Assembly (NCBI RefSeq): GCF_016907435.1
Contig: NZ_JAFBBZ010000001.1
Span: 3,968,001 to 4,032,000, forward strand
Reading direction: 5' to 3'
Length of the DNA: 64,000 nt
DNA from: Nocardioides salarius
GTDB taxonomy: Bacteria; Actinomycetota; Actinomycetes; Propionibacteriales; Nocardioidaceae
In this document: positions 42,940 to 50,688 of the stretch, piece after piece
Position numbering within the stretch: the first letter of the stretch is position 1
Layout: each line of letters begins with the position of its first letter
Notes under the pieces: model-generated
Seen by the model: the letters and a program-made list of their open reading frames with translations, nothing else
Told to the model about the DNA's origin: nothing
Databases searched by the model: none
Translations under genes and position numbers: made by a program

Positions 42940-44220
42940 ATGGACGCCCTGGACCTGTACGACGAGCACGCGCGCGAGCGCCTGGTGCCCGAGCCCCCCA
43001 AGCGGGTCGACGCACCCGAGCGCACGCCCTTCGAGCGTGACCGCGCCCGCGTGGTGCACGCCGCCGCCTCCCGGCGGCTGGCGGCCAAGACCCAGGTGGT
43101 CGGCCCGCAGAGCGACGACTTCGTGCGCAACCGGCTGACCCACAGCCTCGAGGTGGCCCAGGTGGCCCGCGACCTGTCGCGGGCGCTGGGCAGCCTGCCC
43201 GACATCGCCGAGACCGCCGCGCTGGCCCACGACCTGGGCCACCCGCCGTTCGGGCACAACGGCGAGCGGGTGCTGGCCGAGCTCAGCGGGGCCTGTGGCG
43301 GGTTCGAGGGCAACGCCCAGACGCTGCGGCTGCTGACCCGGCTCGAGGCCAAGACCATCGACGCCGAGGGCCGCTCGGTCGGGCTGAACCTGACCCGGGC
43401 CACTCTCGACGCCTGCACGAAGTACCCGTGGGCCCGGGGTGCCGCCGAGGCCCCCAGCGGCGTCCACGCCGACGGCTCACCGCGCGAGGTGCACAAGTTC
43501 GGCGTCTACGAGGACGACCTGCCGGTCTTCGACTGGATGCGCGCGCCGGTGCCGGGCTCCGGCGCACGCCGCTGCCTCGAGGCGCAGGTGATGGACCTCG
43601 CCGACGACGTCGCCTACTCGGTGCACGACGTCGAGGACGGCACCGTGGCGGGCCGCGTCGACCTGACCGACCTCGACACCGCCGCGGTCTGGGCCACGGT
43701 GCGCTCCTGGTACGAGCCGGGCGCCGACGACGACGTGCTCGACGAGGTGCTCGCCGGGCTCCGCTCGGTCGGCTCGTGGCCCACCACGGCGTACGACGCC
43801 TCCCGGCGCAGCCTGGCCGCGCTCAAGAACCTCACCAGCGACCTGATCGGCCGCTTCTGCGGCGAGGTGCAGGCCGCGACCTTCGCCGCCGCCGACGGCC
43901 CCTTCGTCCGCTACCGCGCCGACCTCGTGGTGCCCGAGCGCACCCGCCTGGAGATCGCGGTGCTCAAGGGGGTCGCGGCCCACTACGTGATGCAGGCCGA
44001 GGACCGGATCGCGGTGATGGTGCGCCAGCGCGCGCTCGTCGCCGAGCTGGTCGCGCTGCTGCTCGACCGGGGCCCCGATGCCCTCGACCGGCCCTTCGCC
44101 GACGACTGGCGCGAGGCGGGCGACGACGCCGGCCGGCTGCGCGTGGTCGTCGACCAGGTCGCCTCGCTCACCGACGCCAGCGCCGTGGCGCGCTGGGAGC
44201 TGCTGCGCGCCCGCGGCTAG
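42940..44220 (+). CDS. dgt: dGTP triphosphohydrolase
   Basis: The 426-residue HD-domain protein releases triphosphate from dGTP and related dNTPs. It has RLAAKTQVVGPQSDDFVRNRLTHSLEVAQVAR and the metal-binding HDLGHPPFGHNGE. A later DLADDVAYSVHDVED carries the last metal ligand. Length and motifs match the actinobacterial Dgt-like group. TAGGGT at 42925-42930 is 9 nt before the ATG. It lies upstream of dnaG, a common actinobacterial arrangement linking dNTP control and replication. Confidence 0.94.
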   Translation: MDALDLYDEHARERLVPEPPKRVDAPERTPFERDRARVVHAAASRRLAAKTQVVGPQSDDFVRNRLTHSLEVAQVARDLSRALGSLPDIAETAALAHDLGHPPFGHNGERVLAELSGACGGFEGNAQTLRLLTRLEAKTIDAEGRSVGLNLTRATLDACTKYPWARGAAEAPSGVHADGSPREVHKFGVYEDDLPVFDWMRAPVPGSGARRCLEAQVMDLADDVAYSVHDVEDGTVAGRVDLTDLDTAAVWATVRSWYEPGADDDVLDEVLAGLRSVGSWPTTAYDASRRSLAALKNLTSDLIGRFCGEVQAATFAAADGPFVRYRADLVVPERTRLEIAVLKGVAAHYVMQAEDRIAVMVRQRALVAELVALLLDRGPDALDRPFADDWREAGDDAGRLRVVVDQVASLTDASAVARWELLRARG

Positions 44221-44229
44221 CCTCGCGCC

Positions 44230-45165
44230 ATGAGCGAACAGCGTGACCGGCTCGTCTGGCTGCCCTTCGACCCCGCCGAGCTCGGCGAGGTGCCGAGCGG
44301 GCTGCGCTACGAGGTCGTCGACCCGCGCGAGCACGTGCCCGACTCGGTCGGCGACGTCGCGTTCTACGCGACGCCCTACGCCATGGGCCCGCAGGTGGGC
44401 GACGTGCTGGAGCGGATGAGCGGCCTCGAGGTGGTCCAGACGCTCAGCGCCGGCGTCGACAACGTGCGCAGCCGGGTGCCCGAGGGCGTCACCCTGTGCA
44501 ACGGCCGCGGCATCCACGACACCTCGACCGCCGAGCTGACCCTGACGCTCGTCCTCGCCGCGTTGCGTGACGTGCCCGGCATGGTGCGCGACCAGGACCA
44601 GCGCCGGTGGCACACCCGGTGGCGGCCCTCGCTGGCCGACAAGCAGGTGCTCCTGGTCGGGTACGGCGCGATCGGCCAGGCGATCGAGGACCGGCTGCTG
44701 CCCAACGAGTGCGAGGTCGTGAAGGTCGCCCGCACCGCCCGCGAGACCGACCGGGGCCACGTGCACGGCTTCGACGAGCTCGCCGACCTGGTGCCCAGCG
44801 CCGACGTCGTGGTGCTGATCGTGCCGCTCACCGACGAGACCCGCGGCCTGGTCGACGCCGACCTGCTGGCCCGGATGAAGGACGGCGCGCTGGTCGTCAA
44901 CATGGCCCGCGGCCCGGTCGTGGTCACCGCCGACCTGCTGGCCGAGCTGCACGCCGGGCGCCTCCTGGCGGCCGTGGACGTCGTCGACACCGAGCCGCTG
45001 CCCGCCGACGACCAGCTGTGGGACGCCCCCGGTCTGCTGGTCTCCCCGCACGTCGGCGGAGCCACCTCGGCGATGTGGCCGCGGGCCCACCGGCTGGTGC
45101 GCGAGCAGCTCGAGAGGTACGCCGCGGGGGAGCCCCTCCACAACCAGATGACGGGCGAGTACTGA
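44230..45165 (+). CDS. D-isomer-specific 2-hydroxyacid dehydrogenase
   Basis: The 311-residue protein has the NAD-binding motif LLVGYGAIGQAIEDRL, the catalytic NMARGPVV region, the Asp/Glu of VVDTEPLPADD and the catalytic His in SPHVGGAT. These define the D-2-hydroxyacid dehydrogenase family; the substrate (phosphoglycerate, glyoxylate or other 2-keto acid) is not clear. TAGCCT at 44218-44223 lies 6 nt before the ATG and uses the TAG stop codon of dgt as its first three bases. Confidence 0.9.
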   Translation: MSEQRDRLVWLPFDPAELGEVPSGLRYEVVDPREHVPDSVGDVAFYATPYAMGPQVGDVLERMSGLEVVQTLSAGVDNVRSRVPEGVTLCNGRGIHDTSTAELTLTLVLAALRDVPGMVRDQDQRRWHTRWRPSLADKQVLLVGYGAIGQAIEDRLLPNECEVVKVARTARETDRGHVHGFDELADLVPSADVVVLIVPLTDETRGLVDADLLARMKDGALVVNMARGPVVVTADLLAELHAGRLLAAVDVVDTEPLPADDQLWDAPGLLVSPHVGGATSAMWPRAHRLVREQLERYAAGEPLHNQMTGEY

Positions 45166-45195
45166 GCGCGCCCGCCCGCCCGTAGGATCGCCGAC

Positions 45196-47118
45196 GTGGT
45201 GGGCAGGATTCGCGAGCAGAGCATCGCCGAGGTGCGCGAGAAGGCCCGTATCGACGAGGTCGTCTCGCAGTACGTGACCCTGCGCAACGCCGGTGGCGGG
45301 TCGATGAAGGGGCTGTGCCCCTTCCACGACGAGAAGTCCGCGTCCTTCCACGTCACTCCCTCCCGCGGCTTCTTCCACTGCTTCGGCTGCCAGGAGGGCG
45401 GCGACGTCATCAGCTTTGTGATGAAGATCGACGGGCTCTCCTTCGGCGAGGCCGTCGAGCGGCTGGCCGACAAGTCCGGCGTGGCGCTGATGCGCGATGA
45501 GGGCGACGGCACCTACGAGAAGCCCAAGGGCCCGCAGCGCGGCCGGCTGATCGAGGCGAACAAGGAGGCACAGGCCTGGTACGCCGACCAGCTCGGCACG
45601 CCCGACGCCCTCGTGGCCCGCCAGTTCCTCGACGAGCGCGGCTTCGACCAGGCCGCAGCGCAGACCTTCGGCGTCGGATTCGCCCCCCGCGACGGGGAGG
45701 CGCTCTTCAAGCACCTGCGCCAGAAGGGATTCAGCGTCGACGAGCTGACCACCGGCGGGCTGGTCGCGGTCGGCCGCTCGCCGTACGACCGGTTCCGCGG
45801 CCGGCTGCTGTGGCCGATCCGCGACGCCTCCGGCGACACCATCGGCTTCGGCGCCCGGCGGATCTTCGACGACGACCGCATCGACGCGAAGTACCTCAAC
45901 ACCTCCGAGACCCCGATCTACAAGAAGAGCCAGGTGCTCTACGGCATCGACCTGGCCCGCCGCGAGATCGGTCGCTCCAGCCAGGCCGTGATCGTCGAGG
46001 GCTACACCGACGTGATGGCCTGCCACCTCGCCGGGGTCGGCACCGCGGTCGCCACCTGCGGCACCGCCTTCGGCGACGACCACGCCAAGGTGCTGCGCCG
46101 CTTCCTCAACGACCACGAGGAGTTCCGCGGCGAGGTGATCTTCACCTTCGACGGTGACGCCGCCGGGCAGAAGGCCGCGCTGCGCGCCTTCGGCGGCGAC
46201 CAGAACTTCGTCTCCCAGACCTACGTGGCCGTCGAGCCCGGCGGGATGGACCCCTGCGACCTGCGCATCCAGCAGGGCGACGCCGCGGTGCGCGAGCTGG
46301 TCGCGCGGCGGGTGCCGCTCTACCGCTTCGTGCTCTCCAACGTGGTCTCCCGCTTCGACCTCGACCGGGCCGACGGCCGGGTCGACGCGCTGCGCGAGGG
46401 TGCCAGGCTGGTCACGAGCGTGCGCGACAAGTCGAAGGTCGACGCCTTCGCCCGCGAGCTGGCGCAGATGGTCGGCACCGACCCCGACGAGGCTCGCTCC
46501 GAGGTACGCCGGGCGGCCGCGCGCGGGCCGCAGAAGTCGGGCCGGCCCGACCGCCGCGACTCCGCGAGCACGAGCTCAGGAGGCCCAGGAGGCCCAGGTG
46601 GCACGGGGGAGGCGCCGGCTCCGGTGCGCCAGGCGCTGCCCGACCTGCGCGACCCGCGCTTCGAGCTCGAGCGCGAGACCCTCAAGCTGGTCGTGCAGCA
46701 CCCGATGGCCATCGGGCGCAGCACCGCCGACATCGGCCCCGACGACTTCACCCACCCCACCTACCGGGGCGTGTGGGCGGTCGTGGCCGCGGCGGGCGGC
46801 CCGGCCGCCGGCGCCGGCGACCCCGGTTGGGCCGGGCGGCTGCGCGATGCCACCACCGACCCCGACGTGCTGGCCGCGATCTCGATGCTGGCCGTCGAGC
46901 CGCTGCTGACCGACAAGGAGCCCGACGCGGCGTACGTCGGCCACCACGTGCTGCGCCTCCTCGAGCTGACCGCCGCGCGACGGATCACCGAGGTGAAGTC
47001 GCGGCTGCAGCGCACCAACCCGGTCGAGGACCCCGAGTCCTACAACCGGATGTTCGGCGAGCTGGCGGCGCTCGAGCAGCACCGCCGGGCGCTGCGCGAC
47101 CGGGTGGTGGGCACATGA
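45196..47118 (+). CDS. dnaG: DNA primase DnaG
   Basis: The 640-residue protein begins with the CHC2 zinc finger (Cys41, His44, Cys62, Cys65). The RNA polymerase core includes the Toprim VIVEGYTDVMACHLAG and the Asp-rich FTFDGDAAGQKAA. The C-terminal helicase-binding domain follows a Gly/Pro-rich linker near residue 460. It lays down RNA primers for replication. TAGGAT at 45183-45188 is 7 nt before the GTG. Its stop overlaps the next ATG. Confidence 0.96.
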   Translation: MVGRIREQSIAEVREKARIDEVVSQYVTLRNAGGGSMKGLCPFHDEKSASFHVTPSRGFFHCFGCQEGGDVISFVMKIDGLSFGEAVERLADKSGVALMRDEGDGTYEKPKGPQRGRLIEANKEAQAWYADQLGTPDALVARQFLDERGFDQAAAQTFGVGFAPRDGEALFKHLRQKGFSVDELTTGGLVAVGRSPYDRFRGRLLWPIRDASGDTIGFGARRIFDDDRIDAKYLNTSETPIYKKSQVLYGIDLARREIGRSSQAVIVEGYTDVMACHLAGVGTAVATCGTAFGDDHAKVLRRFLNDHEEFRGEVIFTFDGDAAGQKAALRAFGGDQNFVSQTYVAVEPGGMDPCDLRIQQGDAAVRELVARRVPLYRFVLSNVVSRFDLDRADGRVDALREGARLVTSVRDKSKVDAFARELAQMVGTDPDEARSEVRRAAARGPQKSGRPDRRDSASTSSGGPGGPGGTGEAPAPVRQALPDLRDPRFELERETLKLVVQHPMAIGRSTADIGPDDFTHPTYRGVWAVVAAAGGPAAGAGDPGWAGRLRDATTDPDVLAAISMLAVEPLLTDKEPDAAYVGHHVLRLLELTAARRITEVKSRLQRTNPVEDPESYNRMFGELAALEQHRRALRDRVVGT

Positions 47119-47621
47119 GGTTCTCGTTGCCCGGCTCCGGCCGGCCCGACCTCGACGTCGCGCGCGGCGAGCGGCTGCTGGCCTGGGCCGAGACCGACGA
47201 CGCCGTGGCCGGAGGCACCCGCGACGCCCTCTACCTGTCCCTGCACGGCGGCCCGGTGCGCCGGCTGCCGTGGGAGCAGGTCGAGGCGGCCGACTGGGAC
47301 GCCGAGACCGGGACCCTGCGCGTCAGCGAGCTCGGCTCCTGGGGCGAGGAGCGTGTCGAGCACCGGGTCGAGCTGCAGGGCGCCACCCGGCTGCTCGAGC
47401 TGGTCCGCGAACGGGTGACGGCCAGCGTGGTCTACCAGCACCAGGTGCGCGTGGCGCCCCGGCGGCACCTGCGCGTGGTGGCGCGTCGGGCTCCCTCGGG
47501 GCGCGAGGAGCTGCGCTGGTTCTTCGAGTACGACGAGGGCGTGGACCCCGCCGACCCGGCCGTCCGCGAGGTTGCCCAGGAGGCGCTCACGGCCGCTCGG
47601 CAGCAGGTCGAGGGCCGCTAG
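47115..47621 (+). CDS. Conserved hypothetical protein coupled to dnaG
   Basis: The 168-residue soluble protein starts at the ATG that overlaps the dnaG stop (ATGA). It has a beta-rich N-terminal half (TRDALYLSLHGGPVRRLPWEQVEAADWDAETGTLRVSELG) and a helical, acidic C-terminus. No catalytic motif or signal peptide is visible. It is probably always co-translated with primase, but no replication role can be read from its sequence. Confidence 0.8.
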   Translation: MRFSLPGSGRPDLDVARGERLLAWAETDDAVAGGTRDALYLSLHGGPVRRLPWEQVEAADWDAETGTLRVSELGSWGEERVEHRVELQGATRLLELVRERVTASVVYQHQVRVAPRRHLRVVARRAPSGREELRWFFEYDEGVDPADPAVREVAQEALTAARQQVEGR

Positions 47622-47676
47622 GGACCTCGATTTCTCACGCCACGAGCGCCTTGCTACTGTGTGCGCGCTGCACCGA

Positions 47677-47749
47677 TCCCCTGTAGCTCAACTGGCAGAG
47701 CATTCGACTGTTAATCGGAGGGTTGTTGGTTCGAGTCCAACCGGGGGAG
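47677..47749 (+). tRNA. tRNA-Asn (anticodon GTT), integration target
   Basis: The 73-nt cloverleaf starts TCCCCTGTAGCTCAACTGG and has anticodon loop CTGTTAA and T-loop TTCGAGT. The acceptor arm pairs TCCCCTG with CGGGGGA, and CCA is not encoded. TACTGT at 47655-47660 is a likely -10. The 3' half is shared with the inserted element, so the gene stays functional, but the downstream sequence is now viral. Its likely original terminator is at the far end of the element. Confidence 0.97.
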
Positions 47750-47974
47750 CTTCACCAGGTCGCCCGGCTCCACACCAAGGAGCCGGGCGATCTGCATTAG
47801 CTCGACCACCGTGATCGGGACTTCGCCCCGCACCTTCTTCCCAGCCGTCGACTGAGAGACGCCGATCGCGGCGCCCAGCTGCGTCTGGTTGATCTTCCTG
47901 CGCCACATCTGCTGGTGGATGTTCGCGCCTACCTCGACGGCGATCGAGATCGCCTCGCTCTGTGCGGTCGTCAT
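47711..47974 (-). CDS. XRE-type repressor truncated by integration
   Basis: The 87-residue protein has one Cro/CI-type helix-turn-helix (INQTQLGAAIGVSQSTAGKKVRGEVPITVVELMQIARLLGV). I chose the ATG at 47974 because a minus-strand TACAGT (plus 47982-47987) is 7 nt upstream; an in-frame ATG at 48004 is the alternative. The last codons (PRLDSNQQPSD) are read from the att core and tRNA-Asn. In the circular form the frame would continue past attP for 26 residues (starting GYPFALVSS, ending AARRVGRAS) to a TGA at 63738-63740. It is divergent from the excisionase gene, the usual place of a lysogeny repressor. Confidence 0.78.
   Translation of the reverse strand: MTTAQSEAISIAVEVGANIHQQMWRRKINQTQLGAAIGVSQSTAGKKVRGEVPITVVELMQIARLLGVEPGDLVKLPRLDSNQQPSD
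47716..47750. other. attL core (35 bp, 3' half of tRNA-Asn)
   Basis: It is identical to attR over 35 bp starting CGGAGGGTTGTTGGTTCGAG. Identity extends 5' through TAA with one mismatch (T47715 vs C63817). The core holds the anticodon-stem edge and T-arm of tRNA-Asn and, on the minus strand, the last codons of the repressor. Confidence 0.95.
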
Positions 47975-48076
47975 GTTCGCAACTGTACCGCCGTGTGCGC
48001 TCATCGGTCGTGAAGTGACTAGATGTGTCGGCGTGTCTACCTAAAATTAGTCACGACGCGGCTAATACTCCGGGGC
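47975..48076. promoter_or_regulatory. Divergent control region between repressor and excisionase
   Basis: The minus-strand TACAGT at 47982-47987 serves the repressor. On the plus strand TAAAAT (48042-48047) and TAATAC (48063-48068, 8 nt before the ATG) are candidate -10s. GTGACTA (48015-48021) and TAGTCAC (48048-48054) are exact inverted copies and likely operator half-sites. The region is AT-richer than its surroundings. Confidence 0.65.
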
Positions 48077-48241
48077 ATGCCGAATCTCATGACCGTGCCC
48101 GAGGTGGCCGAGGCCCTGCGGGTCAACAAGGTGACTGTCCGCCGCTGGATCAAGGCCGGCACGCTGCCGGCGGTGAAGGTGGGGCGTGACTACCGAATCC
48201 AGGCGACCGACGTCGCAGCGATGACCGAGGCGGCGTCGTGA
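48077..48241 (+). CDS. xis: Excisionase-like small helix-turn-helix protein
   Basis: The 54-residue protein is a winged-helix domain of the excisionase/MerR-like type: MTVPEVAEALRVNKVTVRRWIKAGTLPAVKVGRDYRI. Such proteins bend att DNA to direct excision or act as Cro-like switches. I chose the ATG at 48077 because the longer frame begins in the promoter. It is the first rightward gene, facing the repressor, and shares GTGA with the next small gene. Confidence 0.8.
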   Translation: MPNLMTVPEVAEALRVNKVTVRRWIKAGTLPAVKVGRDYRIQATDVAAMTEAAS

Positions 48242-48327
48242 TCGCCCTGACCTACGTGCTCCAGGCGTTCGGCCTGGTGCTCGGCGTCGCCGGGATCGCG
48301 ATCGCGCTCCGCGCCCGGCAGTGGTAG
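48238..48327 (+). CDS. 29-residue single-helix membrane peptide
   Basis: The GTG overlaps the excisionase stop. The product is almost entirely hydrophobic (AFGLVLGVAGIAIALRARQW) and ends in a basic cap, so it should be a one-pass membrane peptide. The stop overlaps the next gene's start. Coupling on both sides supports it as a real gene. Confidence 0.55.
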   Translation: MIALTYVLQAFGLVLGVAGIAIALRARQW

Positions 48328-48491
48328 CCGACGCCGACGCGCGCCTGGCCGAGCTCGACCGCTGGAACCGCGCCCAGGAGCGCGCCCGCGCGGCCTACGC
48401 GCACCACCACCCCACGCCGCTGCAATCGACGTGCGTGTGCGGCAAGCGGACCACCCACCCCAGCGGGAAGTGCCGGAGGTGTCGCGGATGA
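48321..48491 (+). CDS. 56-residue zinc-ribbon-like protein
   Basis: The product starts VVADADARLAELDRWNRAQ, a basic helix, and ends with CVCG...KCRRCRG, giving four cysteines in a zinc-ribbon pattern. The GTG lies 7 bp inside the upstream small gene, and the stop overlaps the next ATG (ATGA). It probably binds nucleic acid, but no target is known. Confidence 0.6.
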   Translation: MVADADARLAELDRWNRAQERARAAYAHHHPTPLQSTCVCGKRTTHPSGKCRRCRG

Positions 48492-49081
48492 GCGTCGAGC
48501 ACATGGCCGTCGTGCTGAACCACTCCCAGGCGACCGGCACCGCGAAGGTGCTGCTGCTCGGCATCGCCAACCACGCCGGCGACGGCGGCGCCTGGCCGTC
48601 GATCAGGACGTTGACCCGCTACGCCGGCGTGGACGACCGCAACGTGCGACGCGCGCTGCGGACCCTCGAAGAGCTCGGGGAGCTGCACATCTCGGTGCAG
48701 CACGGAGGCGGCGAGCGGATGCCCGACTACCGGCGCCCGAACCGCTACGAGGTGCTCGTGCGCTGTCCCTCCTGGTGTGACCGATCGGCTCAGCACCGGG
48801 ACGTTCGCACCTCGGATACGGACCTGTGGGACGGCAATTCGACCCCCTGGCGTAAACGCCCCCCGCCCCCTGGCGCCAGCGCCCCCCGACCCCCTGGCGT
48901 AAACGCCCCCCGCCCCCTGGCGCCAGCGCCCCCCGAACCATCAAGAGAACCACCAGAGGAACCCCGCCTCGAACTCTCGGGGTCCGGCATTCATTCATCT
49001 CACGGTCTGTACGGGGCCGAGCCGGACGAGCTGTACCCGCCAGGCGTCACCGATCCGCTGGACTTCGGAAGGAATGAATGA
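48488..49081 (+). CDS. Winged-helix protein, probable replication initiator carrying iterons
   Basis: The 197-residue protein has an N-terminal HTH_36-like winged helix (GTAKVLLLGIANHAGDGGAWPSIRTLTRYAGVDDRNVRRALRTLEELGELHI), as in many plasmid and phage replication proteins. The central part is Pro-rich linker encoded by four iteron-like repeats (48843-48936), and the C-terminus is acidic. Iterons inside an initiator gene recall the O gene and origin of phage lambda. No polymerase or helicase is encoded in the element, so it would recruit the host replisome. The function is inferred. Confidence 0.65.
   Translation: MSVEHMAVVLNHSQATGTAKVLLLGIANHAGDGGAWPSIRTLTRYAGVDDRNVRRALRTLEELGELHISVQHGGGERMPDYRRPNRYEVLVRCPSWCDRSAQHRDVRTSDTDLWDGNSTPWRKRPPPPGASAPRPPGVNAPRPLAPAPPEPSREPPEEPRLELSGSGIHSSHGLYGAEPDELYPPGVTDPLDFGRNE
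48843..48936. repeat. Iteron array, candidate replication origin
   Basis: A 47-bp unit occurs twice with no mismatch (48843-48889, 48890-48936). Each unit holds two related boxes, TGGCGTAAACGCC and TGGCGCCAGCGCC, both near-palindromic, so TGGCG recurs every 23-24 bp (48848, 48871, 48895, 48918). Such spacing puts protein sites on one face of the helix. Confidence 0.7.
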
Positions 49082-49581
49082 TGAGCAGCTGGCCCCACAT
49101 CACCCACCGGCAGGCGACCGCCCTCGCGGCCTTCCTCCACGAGCTGCGCGGCGACTGGGACACGGCCGGGATCGTGGCCCAGATCGGGTACGCCCGAGAC
49201 CTGGCGCCCGGCCCTGACGTCGCGATCGCAGCGATCCGCGCGGCGATGTCCGCCACCAACCGCACCCCGGGCGTGATCCCGCTCCAGGGCGAGCACTGGC
49301 GCACCGCGTCGAGCGTCGTCACCCGCCGGCCCCTGGAGGCGCACGAGCGCTGCGCGATCTGCAACCAGGGGCAGGCCCGGTGCGAGCAGCTGGCCGCGTT
49401 GCCCGACGACGGCCACGCCTTCACCCCGGCCGGCCCCCGATCCGCCGCCGTCGACGAGACGACCGGCGAAGTCCTCCACACCCGCGACCCCGGCGAAGTC
49501 CTCGCCCAGGTCCGCGCCGAGCTCGCAGCCCGCAAGCCGGCCACCACCACCGAGAAGGAGCTGCACCATGCCCAGCACTGA
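49078..49581 (+). CDS. Hypothetical protein with possible Cys metal site
   Basis: The 168-residue protein is soluble. The N-terminal half is helical (HRQATALAAFLHELRGDWDTAGIVAQIGYARD) and RCAICNQGQARCEQL mid-protein may bind zinc. The C-terminus is acidic to neutral and helical. The start overlaps the winged-helix gene, with GGAAGGA as ribosome site, and its end overlaps the amidase gene by 14 bp. I do not recognise a family; the position in the early cluster suggests a role in replication or control. Confidence 0.6.
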   Translation: MMSSWPHITHRQATALAAFLHELRGDWDTAGIVAQIGYARDLAPGPDVAIAAIRAAMSATNRTPGVIPLQGEHWRTASSVVTRRPLEAHERCAICNQGQARCEQLAALPDDGHAFTPAGPRSAAVDETTGEVLHTRDPGEVLAQVRAELAARKPATTTEKELHHAQH

Positions 49582-50557
49582 CCGCACCGAGGCGACCCAG
49601 CCGGTCGACCTGCCCGACGAGCTCGCGATGACTGACCTCGAAGCCCGCTCGTGGCTCGACGTCAAGCCGACCGCGTTCAACCCCGACCTGGCGCGGCTGA
49701 CCGGCTTCGCGGCCGACTACAGCATGTGCACGTGGCTGGCCGACGTGCTGCGCGCCGCCGGCTGCGACGTCGTGGAGTACCCCGGGTGGAAGACCCGCGG
49801 CCGCCCCCGCTCGACGGGGCCCTGGGACCCGCAGGGCGTCATGTGGCACCACGACGCCTCCGCCCCCGGCCCCTCGCCGGCGCTGGCGGCGTTCCTGGCC
49901 GAGATCGGCCGACCGAGCGAGGGCATCCCCGCGCCGCTCTCGCAGCTGTGGGTCTGCCTCGGGTGCGGCGGCAAGCACCCCGTGGGCACCTGGCACGTCC
50001 TGGCCGCTGGCCGCGCCAACCACGCCGGCTACGGCGACGGCTGGGGCGCGATCGGGGACGACTCCGGCAACGCCGAGGCGATCGGCGTCGAGACCGACAA
50101 CACCACCGGCGAGGACACCCCCGAGGCCATGTACGAGTCGCTCGTGCGCGGCACGGCCGCGATCCTGCGCCACCTCCGGGCCAAGCCCACCAACGCGCTG
50201 TGCGCCCACAAGGAGTACGCGCCGGGCCGCAAGACCGACCCCGACGACATCGACATGGACGAGGCCCGCGCCGACGTCTCCGCCCAGCTGCGCCGCGCGC
50301 TCGTGCCCTGGCCCGGCGCCGACCACTTCGGCCTGCACCACCAGTGCAAGGACGGCCACGTGAAGCGCCTGGAGGGCTGGCTGCTGTCGCTGCCGGCCAA
50401 CCGCAAGAGCACCCACGAGGCCCGCGACACCGTGACCAAGTGGACGCTGGACCGGGTGAAGGCGTTCCAGCGCGACCGCCCCGGCAAGGTCGAGAGCGGG
50501 CGCATGAACCCGCTGACCTGGCGCCAGATTCAGCGCGCGGCCCGGAGCCGCAGGTGA
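49568..50557 (+). CDS. N-acetylmuramoyl-L-alanine amidase (endolysin candidate)
   Basis: The 329-residue protein has an amidase_2-type zinc domain: GVMWHHDASAPGPSP near residue 94, ANHAGYGDGWG, GVETDNTTGED and the C-terminal HKEYAPGRKTDPDDIDM. It cuts the bond between muramic acid and the stem peptide. The C-terminal 80 residues (FGLHHQCKDGHVKRLEGWLLSLP...VKAFQRDRPGKVESGRMNP) look like a wall-binding module. No signal peptide is present, so release needs a holin. It lies apart from the virion enzymes, which suits a lysis role. Confidence 0.88.
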   Translation: MPSTDRTEATQPVDLPDELAMTDLEARSWLDVKPTAFNPDLARLTGFAADYSMCTWLADVLRAAGCDVVEYPGWKTRGRPRSTGPWDPQGVMWHHDASAPGPSPALAAFLAEIGRPSEGIPAPLSQLWVCLGCGGKHPVGTWHVLAAGRANHAGYGDGWGAIGDDSGNAEAIGVETDNTTGEDTPEAMYESLVRGTAAILRHLRAKPTNALCAHKEYAPGRKTDPDDIDMDEARADVSAQLRRALVPWPGADHFGLHHQCKDGHVKRLEGWLLSLPANRKSTHEARDTVTKWTLDRVKAFQRDRPGKVESGRMNPLTWRQIQRAARSRR

Positions 50558-50688
50558 GGGGGCTCGGGTCCATGACCGCGGTGGTGCTGGCGGCCTACGT
50601 CGCCGGGCGCCGCAAGGGCCGCACCGAGGGCGAGGTGGGCACGATCGGCAAGCTGCTGACCGCCGGTCTGCTCCGGGGCCCGCGGTGA
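50554..50688 (+). CDS. 44-residue small membrane-associated protein
   Basis: The GTG overlaps the amidase stop. The product has a short hydrophobic stretch (MTAVVLAAYVAGRR), then a charged segment and a second short hydrophobic end (GTIGKLLTAGLL). Its stop overlaps the next GTG. It might aid lysis given its place after the amidase, but there is no specific evidence. Confidence 0.5.
   Translation: MRGLGSMTAVVLAAYVAGRRKGRTEGEVGTIGKLLTAGLLRGPR

Noticed and set aside
47688..47906. 72-residue minus-strand frame ending in APPVGLEPTTLRLTVECSAS
   Set aside because: The tail is the translation of the tRNA antisense strand, a well-known spurious peptide; the overlapping repressor frame has a real helix-turn-helix and promoter.
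48843..48936. CRISPR array
   Set aside because: Units are adjacent without unique spacers and lie in an open reading frame; no cas genes are in the window.
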